From positions 62,001 to 126,000 of the forward strand of contig JAVJQK010000048.1 of the NCBI GenBank assembly GCA_040218145.1: DNA of 64,000 bases. Reading direction: 5' to 3'. The notes below the pieces were generated by a model. That model had not been told where the DNA came from, made no database searches, and saw only the letters and a list, made by a program, of their open reading frames with translations. This stretch comes from Sandaracinaceae bacterium. Its GTDB lineage: Bacteria; Myxococcota_A; Polyangia; Polyangiales; Sandaracinaceae. A program made the translations under genes and the position numbers. Positions 40,543 through 50,017 of the stretch are shown piece after piece (the first letter of the stretch is position 1; each line of letters opens with the position of its first letter).

Positions 40543-41367
40543 GTGCGACAGGAGATCCTTCACGCGGAGTGCCTCGACGGGCTCGCCGGGCTCGAGGACG
40601 GAGCGGCTCGCCTCCTCTACGTCGACCCGCCCTTCAACACGGGAAAGACCCAGAAGCGAGCGCGCATCGCCGCGGTCCGCGACGACGAGGGCGGCGATCG
40701 CGTCGGCTTCGGAGGTCACCGCTACCGGACCGAGGCGGTGGCGTCCGCGAGCTACGCGGACCGGTTCGACGACTACGTGGGCTGGCTCCTGCCGCGCATC
40801 GAAGCGTCGCTCCGCGTGTTGACGCCCGACGCCTCGCTCTTCGTGCACCTGGATTACCGCGAGTCGCACTACGTCAAAGTTGCGCTCGACGCGCTGCTCG
40901 GGCGCAAATCGTTCATGAACGAGATCGTCTGGGCCTACGACTTCGGCGGGCGCAGCAAGTCGCGTTGGTCGGCCAAGCACGACACCATCCTCTGGTACGC
41001 GCGCGACCCGAAGCGCTACGTCTTCCGCTTCGACGAGATGGACCGCATCCCCTACATGGCGCCCGGCCTCGTCGGCAAGGAGAAGGCCGCTCGGGGCAAG
41101 ACGCCGACCGACGTGTGGTGGCACACCATCGTCCCGACGAACGGTCGGGAGAAGACCGGATACCCGACGCAGAAGCCGCTCGGCGTGCTCGAGCGGATCG
41201 TCAAGGTGCACAGCGACCCGGGCGACGTCGTGCTCGACTTCTTCGCGGGGAGCGGCACCACCGGGGACGCGGCGCGCCGGCACGGGCGCGGCTACGTGCT
41301 GATCGACGAGAGCGCCGAGGCCATCGCGGTGATGGAGAAGCGGCTCCGCGAACAGCTCACGCTCTGA
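40543..41367 (+). CDS. Orphan site-specific DNA methyltransferase, beta class
   Basis: 274 residues from GTG 40543, with a GGTGGGCGGA stretch just upstream; a GTG at 40534 is possible. Motif IV, DPPF, is at residues 28-31 and the SAM motif DFFAGSGTTG is near residue 230, the order of beta-class amino-methyltransferases (N6-adenine or N4-cytosine). The target-recognition part is SAKHDTILWYARDPKRYVFR. A late motif TQKPLGVLERIV is typical of the family. No restriction endonuclease gene is adjacent, so it may be a regulatory orphan enzyme like CcrM or a remnant system. The last 11 nt overlap the convergent hydrolase gene. Confidence 0.9.
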   Translation: MRQEILHAECLDGLAGLEDGAARLLYVDPPFNTGKTQKRARIAAVRDDEGGDRVGFGGHRYRTEAVASASYADRFDDYVGWLLPRIEASLRVLTPDASLFVHLDYRESHYVKVALDALLGRKSFMNEIVWAYDFGGRSKSRWSAKHDTILWYARDPKRYVFRFDEMDRIPYMAPGLVGKEKAARGKTPTDVWWHTIVPTNGREKTGYPTQKPLGVLERIVKVHSDPGDVVLDFFAGSGTTGDAARRHGRGYVLIDESAEAIAVMEKRLREQLTL

Positions 41368-42172
41368 GCTCGCCGGCGCGGAGCTGCTCGGAGAAGAACG
41401 CGATCACGCGGTCGAGCGCGGCGCGCGTCGGGTGCCCCTCCTCGTCGACCAGATCCGCCGTCACGACGCTGTGTGCGGCGCGGGGGATGCCGTGCGCGTT
41501 GCCCGGCCCGCTGTCGATCTCGATCGCCTCGAAGCCGTCGCCGAGCTCGCGGCGGAGGGTCTCGAACCGCGCGCGCGGCACCAGCGGGTCGGCGGTGAAC
41601 CGCATGCCGAGGACCTTCGCGCCCTCGGCGCAGCGCGCCTTGATGCGGACGAGCTGCTCCTCGCTCACGTGGAGCGCCGCGCGGTGGGAGGCGCTGACGC
41701 CGAAGGGGAGCGAGGGCTGGCTGAGCACGGGCGCCATGAGGTGGTCGTCGACCATCAGCGCGAGGGCGAAGTTGCCGGTGAGGCACATCCCGATCGCCCC
41801 GACCGGCGCGCACAGGTCCCCTGCAGCGCCCTCCTCGCTCAGCTGGCGGCAGAGCGCGCGCAGCCACTCGGTGACGGGGCTCGCGCCGCGTCGGGCCAGC
41901 ACGTGGAACTCGCGCGAGACGCACGCCCGCGCGATCTGTCCGAGCGCGTAGGCCTGGCTGAAGTCCTTGCCCGGCGTGCCGAAGAGCACGGGCATCGCGA
42001 CGGAGAACCCCGCGTCGGCGACGCGCCGCGCGAAGCGGGCGACCTCGGGCGTGATGCCGGGGATCTCGTGCATGACCAGCACGGGCGGGCCCTCGCCGCG
42101 TCGGTAGACGTCGCGCTCGGCGCCGAGGGCGCTGAAGGGCGCGCAGGTGAACCCCTCGAGCTGGATCGTCAC
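41357..42172 (-). CDS. Dienelactone hydrolase family protein
   Basis: 271 residues from GTG 42172. The alpha/beta hydrolase core has the nucleophile Cys130 in AIGMCLTGNFAL, the cysteine-type elbow of dienelactone hydrolases rather than serine. Asp in TADPLVPRARFE and His in GNAHGIPR complete the likely triad. There is no signal peptide. The family opens lactone rings in aromatic breakdown, but many members act on other esters, and no catabolic cluster surrounds it, so the substrate is unknown. It lies 10 nt after the ArsA pair on the same strand. Confidence 0.85.
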   Translation of the reverse strand: MTIQLEGFTCAPFSALGAERDVYRRGEGPPVLVMHEIPGITPEVARFARRVADAGFSVAMPVLFGTPGKDFSQAYALGQIARACVSREFHVLARRGASPVTEWLRALCRQLSEEGAAGDLCAPVGAIGMCLTGNFALALMVDDHLMAPVLSQPSLPFGVSASHRAALHVSEEQLVRIKARCAEGAKVLGMRFTADPLVPRARFETLRRELGDGFEAIEIDSGPGNAHGIPRAAHSVVTADLVDEEGHPTRAALDRVIAFFSEQLRAGELRA

Positions 42173-42182
42173 GCGCGTCCCT

Positions 42183-43292
42183 TCACGCGCCGGCCAGGAG
42201 CGGCAGGTGCGCGCTCAGCCGATCGGCGAGCTGACGCACGATCCGGCTCGGATCTCGCGCCTCCAGGGTGGGCAGGCGGATGGCGGGCACCCCGGGCATG
42301 TCCTTGCCGAGGGTCTGCGCGAGGCCGTCGCCCTGACGCTGCCGGGTGTGCAGCTCGGCGTGCACCGCCTCGAGGGCTTGGGTCAGCTCGGCGGGCAGCG
42401 CGCCCTCGCCGTCCAGCTTCTCCAGCCACGCGGGCGTGCCCTCGTCGGCGCGGTTGAGCACCAGCGCGGTGGGGCGCTGCCCGAGGCGCTTGAGCTTGCG
42501 CCCGAGGAAGCGCGCGTCCGCCGCGGCCGAGCCGCTGGGCGCGGCGACCACGAGGTAGCGCGTGGACGGGCCGAGCAAGAGGTGCTCCGAGACGCGGGCG
42601 AGGCGCGCGAAGCGGTCCTTGACCAGGGCCAGCTCCGCGAAGAGCCCCGCCAGGTCACGCAGGGTCTGCGGGTTGACGAGCCGACCGAAGAGCGCCTCGA
42701 CGCGCTTCTTGCCCGCCGCGAGCAGCCCGCCGCCGCTGTCGGGCGCCTCGTCGTCCCCGCCGGTGCCGGCGAGCTGGCCGAGCCAGGTCACCGCGCGCCC
42801 CTCGTAGAGGGTGGCGAGCCGGCCCGGATAAGAGACGAAGTCGAGCCCCTGCCGGGACGGCGCCGTGTCGACCACGAGGTAGTCGAACTGCCGCTCCTCG
42901 ATGGCCTTGGCCACCAGCATGAGCGAGACGATCTCGTGCATGCCCGCCGCCGCGTCCGCGAGCAGCAGGTAGATGCGGTTCTTCAGCATCCGCGCCTTCG
43001 CCTCGGGCTCCTCCTCGAAGAGCAGCTCGATGAAGGTGCGGGTGGAGCGCCGGGGCTCGGGCATGAGCGCGAAGAGCTTGCCCTCGACGCCGGGCTCCAC
43101 GTGCGCCTCGTGCACCACCGCGTCGACGTCGACGCCCATCGCGGAGGCGAGCCGGCGCGCGGGATCGACCGTGACCACGAGGGTGCGGTGGCCTCGGCGG
43201 GCGAGCGCCAACCCGAGCGCGGCGCTCGTCGTCGTCTTGCCCACGCCGCCGCCCCCCGCGCACACGACCGTCTTGGGAGCGTGTGCGCTCAC
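42183..43292 (-). CDS. ArsA/GET3-like ATPase, second of a pair
   Basis: 369 residues from GTG 43292, whose GTGA overlaps the stop of the upstream ATPase. The deviant Walker A CAGGGGVGKTTTSAALGLAL is at about residues 12-31. Switch II is YLVVDTAPSRQGLDF and the adenine loop includes TALVLNRADEGTPAW. The middle region LLFEEEPEAKARMLKNRIYL is the helical subdomain. ArsA/Get3 proteins are dimeric ATPases. In Actinobacteria and some other phyla two such genes sit side by side, as here, probably forming a heterodimer of unknown cargo. No arsenite pump gene is near, so arsenic export is unlikely. Confidence 0.9.
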   Translation of the reverse strand: MSAHAPKTVVCAGGGGVGKTTTSAALGLALARRGHRTLVVTVDPARRLASAMGVDVDAVVHEAHVEPGVEGKLFALMPEPRRSTRTFIELLFEEEPEAKARMLKNRIYLLLADAAAGMHEIVSLMLVAKAIEERQFDYLVVDTAPSRQGLDFVSYPGRLATLYEGRAVTWLGQLAGTGGDDEAPDSGGGLLAAGKKRVEALFGRLVNPQTLRDLAGLFAELALVKDRFARLARVSEHLLLGPSTRYLVVAAPSGSAAADARFLGRKLKRLGQRPTALVLNRADEGTPAWLEKLDGEGALPAELTQALEAVHAELHTRQRQGDGLAQTLGKDMPGVPAIRLPTLEARDPSRIVRQLADRLSAHLPLLAGA

Positions 43293-44185
43293 GCGGCCTT
43301 CTCCCGCGCGAGCCACTCGGCGACCTGCTCCGCCTGGGGATCGAAGGCCACCTGCGGCAACAGCAGCGGGCGAATGTTCAGCCCCTTCTCGGGAGCGTGC
43401 GCCAGCGTCTCCAGGGCCTCGGCCCGGGCCGACTCGCGGGCCTGCAGGATCTCGAGGAGGTGCTCGACCGGATCGCCGAGCGCGTGATCGGACGCGCTGA
43501 GGGCCTTCGCCTGGGCGACCGCGCCCTCGGGGACGGGGGCGGGGAAGCGGTTGACCACCAGGCGCGCGGCCGGCATCCCGACCTCCCGCTCGAGGGCCGC
43601 GCAGAGCTCGAGCGTCTCGGCCAGCACCATGCGCTCGGGGAGCGTGACCACCACGACCGAGGTGGCGCGAGGCGCGACGAGCCGATGCACCAGCCGCTCG
43701 CTGAGCTCGTAGAGCCCGCCCGACCCGAAGAGATCGCGCATCTGGGACGGCAGCCGGAGCCACGCGAGGCCGTGCCCCGTGGCGGGCATGTCGACCACCA
43801 CGCGCTTGCCCTTGGCCCCGTCGGCGATCTGGCCGACCGCGTCGAGCATCGCCAGCTCGCGCAGGGCGGGCGCCGCGCGCAGCATGCGCCGGACGGCGAA
43901 ATTCCCGGTGAAGATCTTCGCGAGCATCTTGCTGCCCAGCAGGCGGCCCACGCTCTTCTCGAGCGCGTCGCGCGGCACGACGACCTCGTGCTGGACCTTG
44001 CGCGCGCTCGAGAGCAGGCGGCGGCCCGAGTCTCCATCCCCGAATTCGACGAAGATCGCCTTTCCGTCGCGTCGCGCCGCGGCCTCGGCGAGGCCTGCGG
44101 CGATGGTGGTCTTCCCGACTCCTCCCTTCCCGGTCACGAGGACGATCGGGGCGAGCGGCGGGTGGGGGCCGGGTACGTCAGCCAT
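43289..44185 (-). CDS. ArsA/GET3-like ATPase, first of a pair
   Basis: 298 residues. The Walker A motif LVTGKGGVGKTTIAAGLAEA is at about residues 16-35, switch II is VVVDMPATGHGLAWLRLP, and the guanine/adenine-loop region is LVVNRFPAPVPEGA. It is shorter than canonical ArsA (one repeat instead of two), as in other bacterial pairs. Translational overlap with the second ATPase gene suggests equal production of the two subunits. Confidence 0.9.
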   Translation of the reverse strand: MADVPGPHPPLAPIVLVTGKGGVGKTTIAAGLAEAAARRDGKAIFVEFGDGDSGRRLLSSARKVQHEVVVPRDALEKSVGRLLGSKMLAKIFTGNFAVRRMLRAAPALRELAMLDAVGQIADGAKGKRVVVDMPATGHGLAWLRLPSQMRDLFGSGGLYELSERLVHRLVAPRATSVVVVTLPERMVLAETLELCAALEREVGMPAARLVVNRFPAPVPEGAVAQAKALSASDHALGDPVEHLLEILQARESARAEALETLAHAPEKGLNIRPLLLPQVAFDPQAEQVAEWLAREKAA

Positions 44186-44254
44186 GGGTGCGCAACGAAT
44201 AGCAGAAACGGCGGAAACTGCCGACCGTCGTCTGCCGGGAAGCTAGGTCCGTCG

Positions 44255-45714
44255 TCAACCGCCGCCGAACCCGTTCACGGGGACCGGCGCGTTCTGGCTC
44301 GCCGTGTTCGCGTTCCCGAGCTGGCCGTCGGAGCCCGATCCCCAGCAGAGGACACGGCGGATCGGCGTGTCCTCGATCGCGCAGGCGTGCGCGTCGCCGG
44401 CCGCGACCGTGAGGATGGCGCCCGCGAGCCCCATCGTCTCTTGCCAGATCTCGGTGTCGGCGGGGAGCCGGCTGCCGATCCCGAGCTGGCCCAGGTTGTT
44501 GTCCCCGAAGCAGTGGAGGGGCAGCCCCTCGCCCCAGACGCAGCTGAAGCCCTCGAAGTTGAAGGTGGCGCGGCCGCCCAGCGCCAGCCCGTCCACGTCG
44601 ACGGCCCGGGCGTCCATCGACGCGACCGGCGCCTCGATGGGCATCGGATCGGCGGGTCGGCCGACCTGCCCGCCCCGGTTGCCGCCCCAGCAGCTCACCG
44701 CGCGGTCGACGCCCGAGCCCGTGATGGCGCAGCTGTGAAACGCGCCGCAGGAGATCTTCTCCACCTCGCTCAGCCCCGCGATCGCGGTCGGGCTCAGGAC
44801 GTCGGTCGAGGCGGCCGGGCCGTCACCCACCTGGCCCTCGCGATCCATGCCCCAGCAGTGGGCGGTCCCGTCTGCGACGGCGCAGGTGTGCGAGTAGCCA
44901 GCGCAGAGATCCGTGACGCCGCTCAAGCGCGGGACGCGCACCGGGTCGCCATGCGAGACGCGATCCCCCGTGCCCAGCTGCCCGTTCCGGTTGTCGCCCC
45001 AGCACTCCAGCCTGCGCTCCGCGCCGACGATGGCGCACGCGTGGTAGGCGCCCATGACGATCCGCGACGGGGTGTCGCTGATGCGGGCCGCGATCGGCTC
45101 CGCGCTCTCACTGAAGCGCGAGTCGCCGAGCGGACCGTCGACCGCCGCCCACGGCACGGTGTTGCTGCCCCAGCACTGCACGCCGGCCGGGTGCCTCGCG
45201 CAGGTCGCGGCGACCGAGGCGGCGACCTCCACCACGCCCGGCATCAGGCCGGAGACGGAGACGGGCACCGTCGAGCGCATCATCGGCCGGCCCTGGCCGA
45301 GCTGACCCTGTCGGTCGTCTCCCCAGCAGAGCACCTGACCGTCCCCACGCACGAGGCACGAGTGAGCGCCGCCCGCGGCGAGCGCGATCGGGCGCGTGTC
45401 GACGATGCCTGCGTCGGAGGGCCCGGCGTCGGACGGCCCGCCGTCGATCCCGCCGTCGATGAGCCCCGAATCGACGGGTCCCGCGTCGAGCGGCCCGGCG
45501 TCGAGGCCGCCGTCGAGGCCGCCGTCCGCGGCAGGCTCGCAGACGCTGCGGCAGCGCCCTCCGAAGCCGTCGAGCGGCTCGTCCGGGCAGCACGTCTGCC
45601 CGCTCGGGCAGCCGTCGGTGCGGCCGGGATCGCAGAGGAAGCGGCCGTCGGGGATCTCGGCCTCGCAGCCGAAGAGCGCACCCAACGCGAGCACCGAGAC
45701 CCAACGCAGCGCGC

Positions 45715-45718
<4 letters not shown>
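44255..45718 (-). CDS. RCC1-repeat lipoprotein
   Basis: 487 residues from TTG 45718, overlapping the previous stop (TTGA). The lipoprotein signal LRWVSVLALGALFGC has the lipobox LFGC (Cys18). Residues 20-55 hold a Cys motif (CDPGRTDGCPSGQTCCPDEP), then a DAGPLDAGPVDSG-type low-complexity linker, then about seven RCC1/BLIP-II-type repeats with the mark HSCLV...LCWGDDRQGQLGQG. These form a seven-bladed propeller, probably on the cell surface. The gene is downstream of the TPR protein in a two-gene operon. Such proteins are common in Sandaracinus-like genomes; function unknown. Confidence 0.88.
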
Positions 45719-46470
<752 letters not shown>

Positions 46471-46524
46471 GTGAAGCGAGTATACCGTTCCGGGCCGAGC
46501 GGGCCCGAGAACGACGCCCGCGGG

Positions 46525-47682
46525 ATGGGGAGATTCATGGACCACGGCGATTTCATGCCGCACGGGCACTGCTACTTCTGGACGCCCGACGTGCTCTGGA
46601 CGAACGTGGTCGCGGACGGAGCGATCGCGCTCGCCTACTTCACGATCCCGCTGATCCTGTTCTTCTTCGTGCGGCGGCGGAGCGACCTCGCCTTCCCCTG
46701 GATCTTCGTGCTCTTCGGGGCGTTCATCCTGCTCTGCGGGACGACGCACGCGTTCGACATCTACACGACCTGGGTGCCGGAGTACCGGGTCGAGGGCTGG
46801 ATCAAGGCGGCGACCGCCCTGGTGAGCGTGACGACCGCGGCCGTGCTCGTGCCGCTGATGCCGAAGGCCCTCGCGCTGCCGAGCCCGGCCGACCTCCGGC
46901 GAGAGGTCGCCGAGCGGCGCGCGGCCGAGGCCGAGGCGCGAGACCTGGCCGATCGGCTGGAGCAGCGCGTCCTCGCGAGGACGCGGGAGCTGGAGCGGGC
47001 GAACGTGGACCTCCGGGAGTTCGTGCACGTGGTCTCGCACGACCTCCGCGAGCCGCTCCGGGCCGTCTCGAACTTCACCGCGCAGCTCGATCGGCGCTAC
47101 GGAGACGCGCTCGACGAGCGCGGCCGCGAGTACGTCTCGCTCGCCCGCGACGGCGCGGTGCGCATGCAGAACATGCTGCGCGACCTCGTGGACTACGCGC
47201 GGCTCGACAAGGAGAGCCTCGACGAGGAGTCGATCTCGATCGACGAGGTGCTGCAGGCGGTCCTCGCCGATCTCTCGGCTCCCATCGAGGACACGGGGGC
47301 GGAGATCGAGGTCGCCGCGCCGCTGCCCGTCGTCGAGGCGAGCTTCACGCACCTGCATCAGCTGTTGACCAACCTCCTCAGCAACGCGATCAAGTACGCG
47401 GGCGACGCGCCGCCGCGGATCCGGGTGGAAGCCGAGGCGGCCGACGAATGGCTGGAGCTGCGCGTGATCGACCACGGCCTCGGCGTCCCGGCGGAGCACC
47501 GCGCCCGCGTCTTCGAGATGTTCCAGCGTCTTCACACCCGCGAGGAGATCGAAGGCTCCGGGGTCGGCCTGGCCATCTGCCGCCGGATCGTCGAGCGCCT
47601 GGGCGGAGAGATCCGCGTGGAGGACACGCCCGGACGAGGCGCGACCTTCGTCGTCCGCATCCCCCAACGGAGGGTTCGTTGA
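46525..47682 (+). CDS. ETR1-like ethylene-binding-domain histidine kinase
   Basis: 385 residues from ATG 46525; ATG 46537 (GGGGAG just before) and GTG 46471 are alternatives. Three transmembrane helices cover residues 25-48, 58-78 and 93-115. Their sequence parallels plant ETR1: DGAIALAYFTIPLILFFFV and FGAFILLCGTTHAFDIY. The ETR1 copper/ethylene residues Asp25, Tyr32, Pro36, Ile62, Cys65 and His69 all occur with the same spacing, as Asp31, Tyr38, Pro42, Ile68, Cys71 and His75. After a coiled coil come HisKA with His172 (HVVSHDLREPLRAV) and HATPase (LLTNLLSNAIKYAGDAP, GSGVGLAICRRIV). No GAF domain or receiver is present. It probably binds Cu(I) and a small olefin. The next gene is an Rcp1-like receiver, its likely target. 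Confidence 0.93.
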   Translation: MGRFMDHGDFMPHGHCYFWTPDVLWTNVVADGAIALAYFTIPLILFFFVRRRSDLAFPWIFVLFGAFILLCGTTHAFDIYTTWVPEYRVEGWIKAATALVSVTTAAVLVPLMPKALALPSPADLRREVAERRAAEAEARDLADRLEQRVLARTRELERANVDLREFVHVVSHDLREPLRAVSNFTAQLDRRYGDALDERGREYVSLARDGAVRMQNMLRDLVDYARLDKESLDEESISIDEVLQAVLADLSAPIEDTGAEIEVAAPLPVVEASFTHLHQLLTNLLSNAIKYAGDAPPRIRVEAEAADEWLELRVIDHGLGVPAEHRARVFEMFQRLHTREEIEGSGVGLAICRRIVERLGGEIRVEDTPGRGATFVVRIPQRRVR

Positions 47683-47708
47683 ACGGCCCCGCCCGCCGTA
47701 TGTATATT
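47679..47708 (+). promoter_or_regulatory. Candidate internal promoter for the receiver gene
   Basis: TTGAAC (47679-47684), 18 nt, TATATT (47703-47708), overlapping the kinase stop. It could let the receiver and hybrid kinase be expressed apart from the ETR1-like kinase. Confidence 0.4.
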
Positions 47709-47732
47709 TGACGCCCTCCGAGACGGTCTCCC

Positions 47733-48113
47733 ATGCAACCCCAAGTCCTGCTCGTCGAAGACAGCCAGTCCGACGCGATGATGCTCCGCGACGCGCTCGA
47801 GGAGCGCGGGATCGAATGGGACGTGACGCGGGCGAAGGACGGCCCGAGCGCGCTCGCCGCGCTCGAGGGCGCGCTGCCGGATCTCATGGTGCTCGATCTG
47901 TCGCTGCCCGGGATGCGAGGCGACGAGGTGCTCACCCGCGTGCGGGCGCACGCGGCGACGGCTGCGCTCCGGGTCGTCGTGCTCACGGGCACGCCCAACC
48001 CTCGGGAGGAGCGCCGCTGCCGCGCGCTCGGCGCGACGGACTTCTTCGTCAAGCCGAACCTGCCCGACGGATACCTGGCGCTCGCCGACAGCCTGAGAGA
48101 ACACCTCCTGTGA
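47733..48113 (+). CDS. Single-domain response regulator, Rcp1-like
   Basis: 126 residues, receiver domain only. The acidic pocket is VEDSQSD, the phospho-acceptor is Asp55 (PDLMVLDLSLPGMRG), the switch Thr is in VVVLTGTPNPREERR and the lysine in DFFVKPN. The sequence resembles the small Rcp1 regulators that pair with phytochrome-type kinases. It lies 50 nt after the ETR1-like kinase and overlaps the hybrid kinase by 4 nt, so it may be a phosphorelay shuttle between the two. No output domain is present. Confidence 0.92.
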   Translation: MQPQVLLVEDSQSDAMMLRDALEERGIEWDVTRAKDGPSALAALEGALPDLMVLDLSLPGMRGDEVLTRVRAHAATAALRVVVLTGTPNPREERRCRALGATDFFVKPNLPDGYLALADSLREHLL

Positions 48114-50017
48114 ACGAGCGCGCCAAGCGGCTCCTTCGCGACGCCGGCTCGGAGCGGACCTCGGTCCTGCTCGTCGAGGACAGCGCCAGCGACCGGCGCC
48201 TCCTGCTCGACGCGATGGAGAACTTCGCGACGGTGCGCGCGGTCGCGAAGCTCCAGGACGCGCTCGCGCTGCTCGACGCGGAGGAGGCCGACGTCGTCCT
48301 GCTCGATCTGCACCTCCCGGACGCGTACGGGCTCGAGGGGCTGATCCGACTGCGCGAGCGTCACCCGCAGCTCCCCGTGGTGGTGCTCACCGGGGGCGAG
48401 CTCGACGTCGCGCTCGACGCGCTGGCCGAGGGAGCGCAGGACTTCCTGTCAAAGGACGAGATCGATCCCCTCCGTCTCGCGCGCGCCATCGCCTTCGCGC
48501 TCGAGCGGCAGCAGCTGCGCGAGCAGCTCGAGTCGCGGGCGGACGACGCGGCGCGCTCGGCCGAGGAGCTCGAGGGCGTGCTCGAGGTGGCGGCCGACGC
48601 CCTGCTGCTCCTGGACGTCGCATCGCTGCGGATCGTCTGGGCGAACGAGGCCGCGCGGGCCCTGTTCCGCGCCGAGGCCGAGACGTCGATCCTCGGTCGG
48701 CGACCGCTGACCGCGTCGATGCTGGAGCGAGCCCGGTCCGGGGAGGTCGAGGTTCAGGCGAACGTCAACGGCGGCGACAAGCGGGACCTGGCGCTGCGCG
48801 CGACCCGCACCCGCTTTCGCGGGGCGCCCGTCTGGTACGCGTCGCTGCGAGACGCGGAGTCGCGACGCGAGACCGAAGAAGCGGAGCGGCGGCTGGTGCG
48901 CGGAGAACGTCTGCTCGCGCTCGGGCAGATGGCCGCGAGCGTGTCGCACGAGATCAACAACCCCATCGCGTACGTGCTCGCGAACCTCCAGACCCTGCAG
49001 CGCGCGATGCGCGCCGGCTCGCAGTGGGACCGCGACGCGGACGAGATGCTGGACGACGCATTGACGGGGTCCCAGCGCGTCGCGTCGATCGTCAGCGATC
49101 TGCAGACCTTCGCGCGCGTGCGGGACGAGGCGGTGACCCGCGTGCACCTGGACGTGGTGGCGAGGGCGGCGCTCAACCTGCTGTCGAGCCGCGTGCGGAA
49201 GTCGCGCGCGAAGGTGCAGATGGAGCTGCCGGAGGTCGCCCCCATCTCGGCCTTCGAGGGGCGCCTCATCCAGGTGGCGAGCAACCTGGTCGCCAACGCG
49301 CTCGACGCCCTCGAGGAGAGCGGCGGCACGGTGACGGTGCGGACGACCGAGGACGAAGCGGGCGTCTGCCTGATCGTCGAGGACGACGGGCCCGGCATGA
49401 GCGAGGAGACGCGCCAGCGCGTGTTCACGCCGTTCTTCACCACCAAGGGCAGCCGCGGCGGCATGGGGCTCGGCTTGAGCGTGTGCGCCGAGATCGCGGA
49501 CCGACACGGGGGCACGCTCGCCCTCGACTCGCAGCTGGCGCAGGGCACGCGCGTCACGCTGCGGTTGCCCAGGGCCACCGGGCTCGAGGCGGAGCGGCCC
49601 GCGCCGACCCACAGCGGGACCCGGGCGCGCGTCCGAGGGGGGCGCATCCTGCTCATCGACGACGAGGAGCTCGTGCGCCGCGGCTACCGCCGCATGCTCG
49701 GCCGGCGCTTCGAGATCGAGACCGCCGCGAGCGGGCCGGACGCGCTGGCGCTCCTGGCGCGCGATGAGCGCTTCGACCTCGTGCTCTGCGACGTCGAGAT
49801 GCCGGAGATGGATGGCCCGTCGGTGCTCGAGGCGATCGAGCGGCTGCACCCCGATCTCGCGCCCCGCTTCGTGTTCTGCACGGGCGGCGTCTTCACGGAG
49901 GCCAGCGTGCACGCGCTCGCGCAGCGCTCCGTGCCCACGGTGGCCAAGCCGCTCGACCTCGCCACGGTGCGAGACCTCGTCCATCGCTTCTCGAGCGACG
50001 AGGCCGCCGAAGGGTGA
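48110..50017 (+). CDS. REC-PAS-kinase-REC hybrid histidine kinase
   Basis: 635 residues from GTG 48110. Order: receiver 1 with Asp66 (VVLLDLHLPDA), a PAS-like domain (about 155-245, LEVAADALLLLDVASLRIVW), HisKA with His280 (ASVSHEINNPIAYVLANLQT), HATPase (VASNLVANALDALEESGG, VEDDGPGMSEE, SRGGMGLGLSVCAEIA), and receiver 2 with Asp561 (LVLCDVEMPEMDGPS). The HEINNPIAYV box is common in phosphorelay kinases. There is no membrane helix. Two receivers around one kinase core suggest a multi-step relay downstream of the ETR1-like kinase. The RluA-type gene overlaps its stop by 4 nt. Confidence 0.92.
   Translation: MNERAKRLLRDAGSERTSVLLVEDSASDRRLLLDAMENFATVRAVAKLQDALALLDAEEADVVLLDLHLPDAYGLEGLIRLRERHPQLPVVVLTGGELDVALDALAEGAQDFLSKDEIDPLRLARAIAFALERQQLREQLESRADDAARSAEELEGVLEVAADALLLLDVASLRIVWANEAARALFRAEAETSILGRRPLTASMLERARSGEVEVQANVNGGDKRDLALRATRTRFRGAPVWYASLRDAESRRETEEAERRLVRGERLLALGQMAASVSHEINNPIAYVLANLQTLQRAMRAGSQWDRDADEMLDDALTGSQRVASIVSDLQTFARVRDEAVTRVHLDVVARAALNLLSSRVRKSRAKVQMELPEVAPISAFEGRLIQVASNLVANALDALEESGGTVTVRTTEDEAGVCLIVEDDGPGMSEETRQRVFTPFFTTKGSRGGMGLGLSVCAEIADRHGGTLALDSQLAQGTRVTLRLPRATGLEAERPAPTHSGTRARVRGGRILLIDDEELVRRGYRRMLGRRFEIETAASGPDALALLARDERFDLVLCDVEMPEMDGPSVLEAIERLHPDLAPRFVFCTGGVFTEASVHALAQRSVPTVAKPLDLATVRDLVHRFSSDEAAEG

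Noticed and set aside
42183-44185. Arsenite efflux ATPases
   Set aside because: No ArsB, ArsR or ArsD gene is nearby, and each ATPase has a single repeat. An ArsA/GET3-like name is safer.
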